Of a stretch of 64,000 bases of DNA, positions 54,182 through 64,000 are shown piece by piece. The position numbers were made by a program, and so were the translations under genes. Origin of the DNA: Tigriopus japonicus (taxonomy: Eukaryota; Arthropoda; Copepoda; Harpacticoida; Harpacticidae); contig JAAGOF010000051.1 of assembly GCA_010645155.1 (NCBI GenBank), forward strand, positions 387,324 through 451,323, given 5' to 3'. How positions within the stretch are numbered: the first letter of the stretch is position 1; each line of letters begins with the position of its first letter. A model generated the notes under the pieces. That model had not been told where the DNA came from, did not search any database, and saw only the letters and a list, made by a program, of their open reading frames with translations.

Positions 54182-55237
54182 TTATTCAACACGGGTCGTG
54201 GCCAAAGTAAAATCACCACTGCCATACAGCACGGCTGTTAAATGGGTTCGATGCAAACCATGGGGTCTGGAACTCTTTTTGCCCTTTGAGGCTTGTTCTA
54301 CTAAGGGCAAAGAAACATGACACGAAAGTACAACCACGACAAACGGCAATTGCTTGGCTTTCATGTGAGAAGTTACGAGCCGGAAAATATTTGTTATTGT
54401 TCTGGATCCCATCAATCCATCCAATGTTACAATTAAGGATGAATCGCAAAATCGTAAATTTTCTTGAGGGATATCGCAAAGAAGGGGGTCAATGTCCAAG
54501 AGAGAAGCACCTAACCAATTCTCCAACATAATCACATCCTCGACTTCACTTTGACCAATGAGCCAATCAGGTACAGATTTATCAGTAAGTCGTTTCAATT
54601 GGTGTTCCAAGTAACATTCCTCAACGGGACAGCCATTTTCATGGAAATACTTGGCTATCGAAGATGGGCACACATCATTTTGATTGGGATCCCAAGCAAA
54701 CTTATAGTCTCGACTGAATAAGTTCAATTGTCCCTGAGTGAATAAGCGTTTGATTTTTTCCACTTGATTAGGTTTTTGAGCCAGATCTTGTAAATTCCAG
54801 GCCAAAAGAGCAAAGTCACCGCGAGTTTCTTTCAGTATGGTTCCAAAACTGATCCCCAAAGAATCCAGTTTGTCCTTGGGAAGAACGATGATGGCCAAGT
54901 TTGATGGGAAAACGTAAATGGAGGTGCCTAAAGTCTGGTCAGAATGACTCGGAACTATCAGAGGTCGACCATTGAGAGCAAAATTGGCAATGAAATCACG
55001 ATTGAAAATGAGTGCCGGGTTCATTTCTTGAGTGGAGTAGAACTCAGCATCTGTTTTCACCTCCTGAAAGAGTTCTTGAGGGAAAATGGTGTCTGGTATC
55101 CATATTTGGGCTCTAGTTACAATAAGCTTGTTTTGTTGTGAGTGCAAGAGTTTTTCCAAGGCCTCACGGCCTTCGTTGTGTTGAACTGAAACGTGAGGTC
55201 TCGACAAATGAAAATTCCAAGCCTCCGGACTTTGCAT
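54182..55237 (-). CDS. RPP40: Ribonuclease P protein subunit p40
   Basis: Proposed 351-residue frame from ATG 55235-55237 to TAA 54182 (human 363). Matching features are the N-terminal NFHLSRPHVSVQHNEG, IVTRAQIWIPDTIFPQEL, FKFAW-type sequence (DYKFAWDPNQND), LENWLGASLLDIDPLLCD, SSLIVTLDGLMGSRTI and the end HRTHLTAVLYGSGDFTLA. The frame is open further upstream, but that part (AALGFRSK onward) is read through the end of a hAT element at 55283 and is not ancestral. RPP40 is a subunit of nuclear RNase P and MRP, which process tRNA and rRNA precursors. An upstream coding exon beyond the element cannot be excluded. Overall similarity is moderate, as usual for this fast-evolving protein. Confidence 0.72.
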   Translation of the reverse strand: MQSPEAWNFHLSRPHVSVQHNEGREALEKLLHSQQNKLIVTRAQIWIPDTIFPQELFQEVKTDAEFYSTQEMNPALIFNRDFIANFALNGRPLIVPSHSDQTLGTSIYVFPSNLAIIVLPKDKLDSLGISFGTILKETRGDFALLAWNLQDLAQKPNQVEKIKRLFTQGQLNLFSRDYKFAWDPNQNDVCPSSIAKYFHENGCPVEECYLEHQLKRLTDKSVPDWLIGQSEVEDVIMLENWLGASLLDIDPLLCDIPQENLRFCDSSLIVTLDGLMGSRTITNIFRLVTSHMKAKQLPFVVVVLSCHVSLPLVEQASKGKKSSRPHGLHRTHLTAVLYGSGDFTLATTRVE

Positions 55238-55274
55238 GTTGAACCTGGTTTGTTTTGAAAATGCGTGTTTGGAT

Positions 55275-56572
55275 CTAAAACCCAGGGCTGCCAGGTAATT
55301 GGAGACCAAAAACGCCAGATCACCCTGTCAAAAACGCCAGATATCGAAATTCGCCGCCAGATTTTTTTCAAAAAACCGCCAGAATAACGCCTGATTCCAG
55401 TTCCTTCATTATGCATTTGTTCTAGAGGAGACATATCATGCACTAACCTTTCATCAATAAAGATAGCTGAGTTTCACTTATCAAGCATCCTTTGGGTTGA
55501 TCCAGTTTAATAAGACACATTTTTCGCACTCCTTTGCTCTCATTTAGATAGAAAGAGACTTTAAATTTGAGTTTATCAGTAAGACCAAATAAGACAAAAA
55601 ATAAAGCAAACCACCATCATATTCAAGCTAATAATCATGAGTGTGAAACTTTCGAAAGGTTTCGTACCATAAAAATGTGCTTTTGTAAGTAGTTGAATTA
55701 TTTGGAAATTTTGTGTATTATTTGTTTGGCCTTTTACCCATATATTTACAAAGTTTGATTTTTTGGCATTTCTTGCACTTCATTAGCCATGTTTTAGCCA
55801 ACAGAAACGCAAAATTGTATTTTTTTTACATTTTTTTGTTTTTGCTTAAAAACTCTTCAGTTTCTTTGTCATTTGAGTTTGTCACTGCAATAAATTGATT
55901 TGCCATTCCAATACACTTTGTTTACCATTCAAGCATTTATTTTTTCATCCCAACACACTTTCTTTACAATGCCAGCACATTTTTTTCCAATCTAGCGCAT
56001 TTTGCTTGCCCTGTTTTCAGCTTGAAAAGCATCTTCTATTTGCTAAAATCGTCAAGTTTACCAATACTAGCTTCAACGGCCCAGCACTCTCTTATAGTAA
56101 TTATAAGATTTTAATATCAGGATGTATAAGTGATGATTATTATAAGCGCTACTTTTGGTTGTTCATCTGAAATTGCAGGAAAGTTAACATAAAAAAGAGA
56201 AAAACGAAAGAGATGGGCCAAAAATGGTCACATTATTTTTTGTAACTAATGCTGTAACTTTGAGCTCTAGCTCTGTTATGCTGAATTCTGCTAGAACAGT
56301 GTGACACTACTGTGTCTCTACTAATCCTACAAATCAAAGAAAATACGCCAAATTTCGCGATTTTCAGTTAAATACCGCCAGAAACTTGTCAAAATATTCT
56401 TCCCCGCCAAACAGAAATTTCCCAACGCCAGACTGTAACGTAAACCGCCAGAATACCGCCAGATTTTTCCGTCCCGCCAAATAAAAAATCTCGCCGCCAG
56501 ACGAGGCCTCAAACCGCCAGAAACACCAAAATCTGGCGGGCCAAACCGCCATCTGGCAGCCCTGCTAAAACC
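55275..56572. mobile_element. Non-autonomous hAT element, 1,282 bp, next to the RPP40 start
   Basis: Perfect 12-bp inverted termini CAGGGCTGCCAG / CTGGCAGCCCTG bound 55283-56564. Both sides carry CTAAAACC (55275-55282 and 56565-56572), a perfect 8-bp target duplication diagnostic of hAT-like insertion. The outer 100-230 bp at each end are crowded with CGCCAGA words on one strand, likely subterminal transposase-binding repeats. The interior is AT-rich with no transposase frame, so the copy depends on an enzyme from elsewhere. The left end lies 45 bp upstream of the proposed RPP40 ATG. Confidence 0.88.
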
Positions 56573-58804
56573 ATGCTTTACGTCAGCTGAAATTAGTGAT
56601 GAGGGGTTCGAGTTCGACCTCCTGATATTTTATTGACCGAGTTCCGGACCGGGACAGACCGGGAAATCTCTGCCAAAAGAATGTTGTGTTTCCATTGCAA
56701 ATGTAATCTTTAGAGCAAAGATAAAAGGTTTAAAAGTTTTTATAAAACTTATTTTAACTTTTTTGCTAGCCCTTTTTGATGGATTTAACTTTCTTATCCA
56801 AAAACTTTTTTTCTTCACTTTTTGAACCGAATTTTAATCTCCTGCCATTTTTTTGGAATAAATATTCAACAAATGCTCCCATAATAACATATGACTTAAT
56901 AAACATCTTCAAGAAAAAAAAGACCTCATTTCTCCGTTGGCACTTTCTTTCAGTTCAAGCTTTTGAAAGAGTTCAAAAGATGGCAAAGGAAAACCCAAAG
57001 AATTGAGTGCGGCTCCCCCCGAAAAAAGAAATTTACTGTATGTCACAAAACACTGAGTTCACTTCATGAAGAGTTCACTCTAATGAAATGGCATCAATGA
57101 GACTGAAGCAATTTAAATTTTCGCTTATTTGCCAAATATTGGTGCATTTATGGTTGACTTTATCAAGTTTAGATTGATATTAGTACTCAACCTTTGCAAT
57201 GGAGTTCCATAAGTAATTACAATATTCTTTTTTGTGTTTTCAGGTAATGAAGAGCTGACTTGGATTTAATTATGATTATTTAAACTGTTGTGTTACTGAA
57301 ATGTATTATACTCACTACAACACTTGGTTGCAGATTTTTATGGATTTCGCAAAGTAAACGTACTTGAATAAAAATAAAAGCTTATGTTCGCCAACTTTTT
57401 TACTTTTTTTCAACTTTTTTAAAACTGTTCTCCTTGTTTTTTCTGCTTTTCACAATTTCCTCCAGACAAAATCGATGTCGCTTCAAATCCTGAGTAAGCT
57501 CTTGAAAATTACAATAAAAAGTGGCACTTTTAAATCTTATGAGTAAGCCACGTTGCTGCGATTTTTTTAAATATTATTCGGTGGGGGGGGATTTTTTATT
57601 ACTGCTACAAGGAATGGGATTCCCTGTAAAGAGAGTTAATGATTGAAATACGAGTACTCGTAGTTTATATATAGTTAACGTTTATACGAAATTTGGTCTA
57701 ACAATGAGTTACTGATGGCAGATCTGTACAACCCTTGAATAGAGGGTTGGTCAGGAATAGTTTTAAAAAATTTGTCCAATCCTGCCTTATATGTTATTAG
57801 AGGACCAACTTACACATTACGCACATTATGCAAGGTGTTTTCATTTAGATCAAATCAAACGTTGATGAAGAAGTGCTAAATATTATGAGGGACGAGCTAA
57901 CAATTATGCTTCAATTATATGATGTCATCCGTTTTTCTTCAACTTCTACATTTTATATCTTTTGTTGCGTATTTTCAACATTTTTTTTTAACTTGAATTT
58001 GACGTCAGTTTGCGTCAAATTCAAAAAATAAAAACATCATATTTAACCTTTTTCTCGTTCATTTTGTACCGACAAATGCAGTTTTCAACAATCATCAGTA
58101 CTAGATCAGTTTTAGTTTGTTGTCATCCAGGATCCATCCATCACAGGATTAGCTTCTTTCTTTATGGATGTTCTCAGAGACTCGTACAAATAATATCTAA
58201 AGATGTGTTAGCCAGTTTCTTTGATCCCAAATGGAACTAACAATCAAAATTCATGACGGATTAATCCTTTTGAGTCAATTGTCCTTGCCGAGCTTTTCCA
58301 AACTCTCCTCTTCCACCCCTTCAATTGGTTTTAAGAGCTTACTCAAGCCTCAAGATTTTATTCATTCTCCAATATGTCACTAGATATTGTTGAGGTCAGA
58401 CAGAAAAATCAAATCATATGTTATTTTCAGATTGAGGTAATCAGAATTTCTTCAAATACACTTGAAAACGATGGCAGCATTCAGGCTTTCTGCCTCTGAA
58501 TTCTACTTTGGATTTTGACTCTTCAAAGGGCTCATCATTGATCATCTCTTTTTTGTTTGACTTTTCATCTACGATTGTTCCCTCTTGAGATTCTCCTAAC
58601 ACTCCAGACACTCCAAAGGCAGAACGCGTGTCCTTCTCTAGAAAGAGTACAGTCAACAAAAGGTGATTCAAAATATTTAGCCAGTAGATGACTTTAGGAC
58701 CCATCACATACAAAATTTTGATGATGTAGACCTAGCATTGAGTGAATGGCTTGAATCTCTTAGCCTAAGGAACCATACGTCGTTGTTTATGACTGTACTC
58801 TTTC
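56573..58804. other. AT-rich intergenic region
   Basis: No gene supported. It contains the repeat copy at 57583, several poly-T and poly-A runs, and a short reverse-strand frame at 58441-58704 (MGPKVIYWLNILNHLLL onward) that could be a downstream exon of the acidic protein gene but has no supporting signal. TAGTGATGAGGGGTTCGAG near 56595 resembles the hAT MITE terminus at 30391. Confidence 0.4.
57583..57795 (+). repeat. Dispersed GCTACAAGGAATG repeat, copy 3
   Basis: Matches 29869-30075 in order and content: a G-run, CTGCTACAAGGAATGGGATT, CCCTGTAAAGAGAGTTAAT, ATTTGGTCTAACAATGAG, GGCAGATCTGTACAACCCTT and TTTGTCCAATCCTGCC. The middle differs by an insertion around TACGAGTACTCGTAG. Confidence 0.75.
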
Positions 58805-60649
58805 CTAAAAAGAACCTTTCTGTTCCGCGTCTTCCTCGCCAGACTTTTCTTCTTCAGAGTGCTCTTCATTCGGCTCAGCCTCATCAGCAGACTCTTCCTT
58901 TGAAGATGCTTTCGCTTCGGATTCTTCTTCTGGAAAATCTGTCTCTTCTGATTGTTCCTCCTCTGACTCTTTACTTGTTGAATCTTCCTCCTGAGACTCT
59001 TCTTCTTCAGATGATTCTTTCTCCGTGAACTCTTCTTCAGACTCTTCCTCTTCAGGCTTTTCCAGTTCAGACTCTTGTTCTTTAGACGTTGGCTCCTCAT
59101 TTTCAGAATCTTCATCTTCAGAATCTTCATTTTCAGAATCTTCATTTTCAGAATCTTCATTTTCAGAATCTTCATTTTCAGAATCTTCATTTTCAGAATC
59201 TTCATTTACAGAATCTTCATTTTCAGAATCTTCATTTTCAGAATCTTCATTTTCAGGATCTTCATTTTCAGAATCTTCATTTTCAGAATCTTCATTTTCA
59301 GAATCTTCATTTTCAGGATCTTCATTTTCAGAATCTTCATTTTCAGTCAGCTTCTCTTCGAACTCTTCCTCTTCGGACTCCGCTTTATCAGTTCCTTCCT
59401 CTACAGACTTTTTCTCTTCGGATTGTTCCTCCTCTGATTCTTGCTCATCAGCCTCTTCTTCATCAAATTCCTCATGGGGAGACTCTTTCTCTTCGGACTC
59501 TTCTTCCTCAGCAGAATCTTCATTTAAAGACTCTTTCTCCTCCGAGTCTTCTTTTTCAGATTCTTCTTCACTGGATTCTTCAACTTGAGACTCTACCTCT
59601 TCTGATTTATCTGTATTTAACTCATCTGATTCGAATTCAGAATCATCTTCAGGTTCTTCTTCGCCTGACTCATCTTCTTGAGGCTCTTCCTCTTCAGGTT
59701 CGTCCCCACTTGACTCATATACTTGAGGCTCATCTTCTTGAGGTTCTTCCTCATCCAACTCATCCTCTAGAGATTCTTCCTCTTCAGATTCTTCCTCACC
59801 CGACTCAGGTTCTTGAGGCTCATCTTCTTTGGGTACTTTCTCTCTATTTCCTTTCTCTTCATTGCCTTTCTCTTTCGAAGAATTGGTCTTTAATGCTGTA
59901 AGCAACTTATCGGCTTGAACTTTCCCCTTTTTCTCCTTCTCCTCCTTGATTTCGTCTTTCTTCGGCTTCCCTTCTTTGGGCTTGTCATCTTCGAGTTTGT
60001 CCTTCTTAGGCTTTCCCTCTTTGAGCTTGTCATCTTTAGGTTGTCCCTTATTAAGTTTGCTTTCTTTGGTATTGTCTTGTCTGGGTTCTCCTTGTTGAGA
60101 TTTTTCCTTTTTCCTCGTTTCAACTTTGGATTGGTTGTTCTTGATTTTTCCTTCATTCGATTCTTTCTTTTCGGAGATTTTCGCTTTAGATTTCTCTTTC
60201 AAGGCATTATTGGTGGCGCTCTTTTTGTCATTAGATCCGTCCTTTTCGAAATGTTTCTCAGAGCACCCAAGCTTTTGGAACGCTTCCTCCTTCACCTTAG
60301 GGATTCCTAATTCGATTTCTTCGATATTGGGCCCATCCTCTTTGAATTCCTCCCTGTTGGCTTTTGTATTTTTGGATTCATCTTCTTTGAATTCATCTGC
60401 TCGTTCGGGAGTTCCTTCTTTTTTCTTGTCCTCCTTGGGTTGCTCCTCATTATTTCCATTCTCTCCACAAGCTGACTCTAGAGCCTCGATGGATCTAATG
60501 AGCTTTCGATCTTCCAAAATCCTGTTCGTAAGGAAACAGATCGACCAAAGAAGTAAACCACATGTTAGGATTTCAGTGGTCAGAACAAAATTCAATAAGA
60601 CAGTATTCCAAAAAGGTAACGTCGTCCACGGCATCCACATTGAGGTCAT
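58805..60649 (-). CDS. Membrane-anchored acidic repeat protein, function unknown
   Basis: A 614-residue frame from ATG 60649 to TAG 58805. The N-terminus has one hydrophobic segment (about residues 16-44, [17 protein letters not shown]) followed by [16 protein letters not shown]. From residue about 60 it is extremely Lys/Glu-rich, then Glu/Ser-rich to the end. A tandem array of about 17 five-residue SENED-type units (15-bp period) occupies roughly 59090-59345. No globular domain is visible. It may be a single-pass or signal-anchored protein with a long disordered acidic tail, such as a secreted or ER/nuclear-envelope factor; this is inference. Mirror-image frames on the other strand are by-products of the repeat. 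A splice before the TAG (AAAG/GTTCTT) is possible but unsupported. Confidence 0.6.
   Translation of the reverse strand: MTSMWMPWTTLPFWNTVLLNFVLTTEILTCGLLLWSICFLTNRILEDRKLIRSIEALESACGENGNNEEQPKEDKKKEGTPERADEFKEDESKNTKANREEFKEDGPNIEEIELGIPKVKEEAFQKLGCSEKHFEKDGSNDKKSATNNALKEKSKAKISEKKESNEGKIKNNQSKVETRKKEKSQQGEPRQDNTKESKLNKGQPKDDKLKEGKPKKDKLEDDKPKEGKPKKDEIKEEKEKKGKVQADKLLTALKTNSSKEKGNEEKGNREKVPKEDEPQEPESGEEESEEEESLEDELDEEEPQEDEPQVYESSGDEPEEEEPQEDESGEEEPEDDSEFESDELNTDKSEEVESQVEESSEEESEKEDSEEKESLNEDSAEEEESEEKESPHEEFDEEEADEQESEEEQSEEKKSVEEGTDKAESEEEEFEEKLTENEDSENEDPENEDSENEDSENEDSENEDPENEDSENEDSENEDSVNEDSENEDSENEDSENEDSENEDSENEDSEDEDSENEEPTSKEQESELEKPEEEESEEEFTEKESSEEEESQEEDSTSKESEEEQSEETDFPEEESEAKASSKEESADEAEPNEEHSEEEKSGEEDAEQKGSF
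59090..59345 (-). repeat. 15-bp coding tandem repeat (SENED)n
   Basis: The plus-strand unit TCTTCATTTTCAGAA repeats about 17 times with single-base variants that change S to P, V or D in the encoded SENED unit. All variants keep the frame, so length change would add or remove five residues at a time. Confidence 0.85.
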
Positions 60650-62176
60650 GATTCTTTCCAAACAAAGGTTTTTGGGTTTTGGGGGAATTCATAATTGGAT
60701 ACATTATTTGGAAAAGGTGTGATATGCATAATATCAGATGTACAACCAAGTGGGTTTGAGTGGTATCGTCATGAAGGGAAGAAACAGGTTTGTCAAATGA
60801 ACCGAAAGGTTTATTGAGAGTCCTTTCATTCAATCCAATGCCCTTATCTAAAACGAAAAGAAATGAAACCCGCTCAAACCCCACTGCATTGAACTCCTGA
60901 TAAAATGGACATTAGGTAGCAAAATATGCTAAGATCTGGACGAGGGAACTAGTGATGAAAATATTATGAAAGCAAAGTATCAATTCGAAGATACCTTGTT
61001 TGTATTGGGGAGATTACACTTAATTTTCAATCGATCGTCGGATTCAAAGTTTATGCCCTCCGAAAGCTTTGTACGGAAAAAAACATAAAAAGTACTCCAC
61101 TTAAAGTCAGGAAAAGATTAAGCGTCCTCTCCAAAAAGACACGATTTCCTTTATAAATTTGATAATGTCTTCAAAACTCTTGATGAATTACCCTTTTCAT
61201 TATAAAACCAAGTTTGTGCCGGTTTTCGCTCTATCACATCTACAAACTACACCAAAAATCCCCACAAAGGCCAATCAATCCCCTCAGTTACATCATATTT
61301 TAATCTAAGACATTCTTCTTGACTCAACCAAGACAAACACACCTTTTGTTGCTTAGTTTTTCGTTTATATTGTATTGTATTTGTATTATTTTATTGTATT
61401 AATTTAAACTCTCTTTATTAATATTTCAAAACTAATTACCATTTGACGTCTTGTCGTTTGTAATTTTGAAGAAATTTTTTTCCTTATCTTATCCCGACCT
61501 CTCTCAAGGAAACTTTTAGACGTTAATTCTTAGCCACGAACGGAGAACCAATCTGATACCGCATATGAAATTGCCAAATGGAAAACTTTGGACGATGCAA
61601 TGACTGGCTTTGCTGGCCGGGTAAGGCTCAACCAAGGACATCTAGAATAGAGGTGGACTTTTCACGGCACGGCAAAACTGGCCGGAGGTGACCCAAATCA
61701 AGTGAAAGGCAAAGATCGAATGCCAATTCAGCCGGAAATTTAGAGCAGCCTCTTTGGTCTTCTGGCTAATTTGGCTGGGCGAACTGCCAAAGATGAGGCC
61801 TCTTCTAGATTAAGGGTTGCTTGATGCAACTGTTGCAATGTTCAAAATGACTTTAAGATGCTCAATGATTGGCCCCAAGAGCAATAATTGGTTTGAAAGT
61901 TATACAAAGGTGACTTAACTTACTGTTTTGCCACACTTTAAGTCAGCTGGTCTGTCCTAATTTGTTGGTTCAAATATAATTAATCTTAAGAAGACCACAG
62001 GACGTGCCACAGGATCCCTGAAGAGAGAAGATGAAAATCAAAAATGGTGACCAAAACAGTCAGAATATTGTTAAGAACTTCAAATAATTTCAAGTTTAAG
62101 TGTTCAAATAATTTGTCTGAAAATAGGATCCAGAATGGCATAAGGTTTTTTCTTAGTTTTGATTAGAAGATCACAT

Positions 62177-62641
62177 AATCCAGCAACAGAGTACAGTCAT
62201 AAAGTGCGCCATCTAGTGGATTTCATGCGGCAACAGCCCGCCGTTCCCATGATACTCACATTTTTGAAGATTGCGACGGTCATTCATCAGTTTTGGACAA
62301 ACTAAAGTGCCTAAAATGTTGATGGCCGAACTCCAAATGATACCTTAGTGTTTTTCTGATGAATTTTGACATATATCATGCTTAAATCACCTTTATAATA
62401 GTCAGATTTCCATGCCATTTTGAGAGGGATTTCACTAATAATTTCAACCAAAACCCACCACAGGTCCATTAACAATACTCAGTCAACATTTGAGGCACTT
62501 TAGTTTTTCCATAACTGATGAATGACCGTTGCAATCTTCAAAAATATGTGTATCATGGGAACGGCGAGCTGTTGCCGCATGAAATCCACTAGATGGCGCA
62601 CTTTATGACTGTACTCTTTTATTATAGTGCTCTAATCCAGC
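62177..62641. mobile_element. hAT-like MITE with CTCF-type motifs, copy 2 (inverted)
   Basis: The element (62185-62633) matches 51552-51993 in reverse orientation throughout, including the asymmetric centre (for example TTCCATGCCATTTTGA versus its complement). Flanks AATCCAGC (62177-62184) and AATCCAGC (62634-62641) form an 8-bp target duplication. Both arms keep the exact 14-mer: GCGCCATCTAGTGG at 62206-62219 and CCACTAGATGGCGC at 62586-62599. Confidence 0.82.
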
Positions 62642-63240
62642 CTTTCTTCAAACTTTCAAGACACCACAATTGAGGCTTGTCAAGTAAAAATCTGCTTGCT
62701 TTTTCGACTAATATCAATGAAGACCTTTCAAATAAAATCATTCAGACCGTAAGTGGCTTTCAATAATCTTAAAACACTACACGATTGATTTTGTGTGCAG
62801 TTTTTCTGATTTGCGGGAGACACCCTGAAGAAGGAAAACAAGCTCAGTCGGGCTATTCTTTAAAGTCGTGCAACAAAGTTCATGTGGCTCATAATTTATA
62901 AAGAGTGTTTTAGTGTCTATTTTCCAATGCATCATCATTCCCTAATCAGTGTGTTTTGTTTAAAGTCTTGTAGTGTCTTAGAAAGCTCTCTAGGTGCTCA
63001 ATGTTCTCATGAATATCAGAAGTGCGAGGCCGGCCTCCAGAAAGCTAACTGAATGAAGGTAAGACGATTAAAACTTTTTTTGAGGATTATCATAAAGTTA
63101 CTTAAAGTGTTGTTCAAGCAGTTTTAAGTAGTGAATTTGCGTGTGGGTTAAGGTCCATATGCCATAAGATTCTAATCGTTAATCACCGATGTCAAAGATG
63201 CGTGACGTCACACCTCTCAGGTTAAATTTAGGTTAAGTTA

Positions 63241-63350
63241 GGTTTGAATGAAGTTAAAGTAGGTTTAAATTAGGTTAGGTTAGGTTTAAGTTAGGTTAGG
63301 TTAGGTTTAGTTAGGTTAGGTTAGGTTTAAGTATGGTTAGGTTAGGTTTA
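63241..63350 (+). repeat. Interstitial telomere-like (TTAGG) tract
   Basis: TTAGG units and near variants (TTAGGTTAGGTTAGG, TTTAGG, TTAAG) fill about 110 bp. With the reverse-strand tract at 31149 this is the second such island in the window. Confidence 0.78.
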
Positions 63351-63540
63351 AATTTGGTCAAATGTGACAAAAGTGTATCCCAAACCGCTGTCTGAAAATC
63401 ATTTTATTTAAACTTAAGAATACTATGAGCTAGCATAAATACTGTAATGTATAAGGAAGCCAGAGTGGTCGCGCGTACTAATGCGTTCTTATAAGAGCCG
63501 AGGGTAAAAAAAGTGCTTCCCCAGACGGCGTAGGCCTGTT

Positions 63541-63625
63541 GGGGATCGAATTGAAGCTGTCGGGAGAAATCCTTGTTTACAGGGAATCGCATTCCTTGTA
63601 GCGGTAGTAGAAAATCCGCAACAAA
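63541..63625 (-). repeat. Dispersed GCTACAAGGAATG repeat, core only
   Basis: On the reverse strand, GCGGATTTTCTACTACC followed by GCTACAAGGAATGCGATTCC and CTGTAAA matches the left part of the copies at 29869 and 57583. The downstream blocks of those copies are absent. Confidence 0.55.
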
Positions 63626-64000
63626 CAAACAAACAAAAAAGTATATAATTCATCATTTACGTACAATGTAATTATGGTCAAGGATGCCTAAATATCCAAT
63701 TTTTTACTATTTTCCAACGTGCTCCCAAGTTTGACACACAAGGACTTTTAATTTGGCATAACCTTCTTTGCTTCTCTTCAGAACTTCATGATTTGATTTG
63801 TTATAGAATTTCATGAAAGACTAGTCTAACCTGGATATAAGAACATTCAACAGGAAAATATATCTTGGTATCACGTAGAATACATAGTGAAAGAATAGTC
63901 AGTTTTACTTTATTTGTTCATAATGCAATAGTATATTAGAAAGATGTGTTTTAGAGACCAAATTAAAGATATGAGAACTGTTTCAAAATGTTAAAGTTTA

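Larger units (their letters stand above)
60650..64000. other. Gene-poor end of the window
   Basis: No gene supported. It holds the MITE copy at 62185-62633, a TTAGG tract at about 63240-63350, and a reversed repeat core near 63570. A reverse-strand frame at 63404-63628 spans that repeat core and has no ATG at its beginning, so I do not call it. Confidence 0.45.

Noticed and set aside
59075..59901. Plus-strand frames rich in FRIFI or QNLHF repeats
   Set aside because: They are mirror-image by-products of the 15-bp repeat in the reverse-strand acidic protein gene.
63404..63628. Reverse-strand frame of about 74 residues with hydrophobic end
   Set aside because: It has no ATG at its beginning and its first third is the core of a dispersed repeat; no domain or splice support was seen.
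1..64000. tRNA, rRNA or CRISPR-like features
   Set aside because: Scanning by eye for T-loop GGTTCGAATCC-type boxes, conserved rRNA blocks and regularly spaced direct repeats gave no convincing candidate. A covariance-model search was not possible.

Overview
The window is eukaryotic nuclear DNA, most likely from an arthropod and probably a small-genome crustacean such as a copepod. Supporting signs are interstitial TTAGG tracts (the arthropod telomere unit), very short introns (mostly 62-74 nt) with GT-AG ends, Kozak-like starts, metazoan gene families, and hAT-type insertions with 8-bp target duplications. The taxon is inferred; no rRNA or mitochondrial marker is present. Gene models were built by eye from reading frame, splice sites and remembered family sequences. 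No alignment or transcript data were available.

Layout. 1-24.5 kb is gene-dense: the WDR89 end; PDPR (-, seven exons); a UMAD1-like ESCRT-I adaptor; a TDA3-like FAD oxidoreductase; VPS37A (-); KLHDC3; an intronless extended synaptotagmin (-); phosphofructokinase; NTAQ1 (-); Pur-alpha; RFC5; and a small Pro/Gln-rich frame (-). 24.5-33.8 kb is AT-rich and I see no gene there, but it holds inverted repeats, a hAT MITE, a palindromic micro-insertion, a 21-bp tandem repeat, a TTAGG tract and a GTGTCG palindrome. 33.8-54 kb is again gene-dense: a small PPPPY protein with a myristoylation-type start, a four-helix membrane protein, a half FYVE finger, a syntaxin-like tail (-), NUP58 (-), a zinc-finger/FAR1-like gene (-), ANAPC4 (-), MED18, BANF1 (-), a Tudor protein, DNAAF10/WDR92, a short BAP18-like gene and an FKBP39-type nucleoplasmin-FKBP. 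54-64 kb holds RPP40 (-) with a hAT element just upstream of its start, a membrane-anchored acidic repeat protein (-), a second MITE copy and a second TTAGG tract.

Functional themes. Housekeeping roles dominate: ESCRT-I (UMAD1-like, VPS37A), degradation (KLHDC3, NTAQ1, ANAPC4), nuclear pore, envelope and chromatin (NUP58, BANF1, BAP18-like, FKBP39), transcription (MED18, Pur-alpha), replication (RFC5), RNase P (RPP40) and energy metabolism (PFK, PDPR).

Most notable observations: (1) the Tudor, WDR92 and BAP18-like genes lie head-to-tail with 166 and 84 bp gaps and an acceptor-like AG 13-18 nt before each downstream ATG, resembling an operon resolved by trans-splicing; (2) two copies of a hAT-like MITE carry CTCF-consensus 14-mers in divergent pairs within their inverted repeats; (3) a 1,282-bp hAT insertion with a perfect 8-bp duplication sits 38 bp upstream of the RPP40 ATG; (4) NUP58 has two in-frame TAG codons in its FG region.
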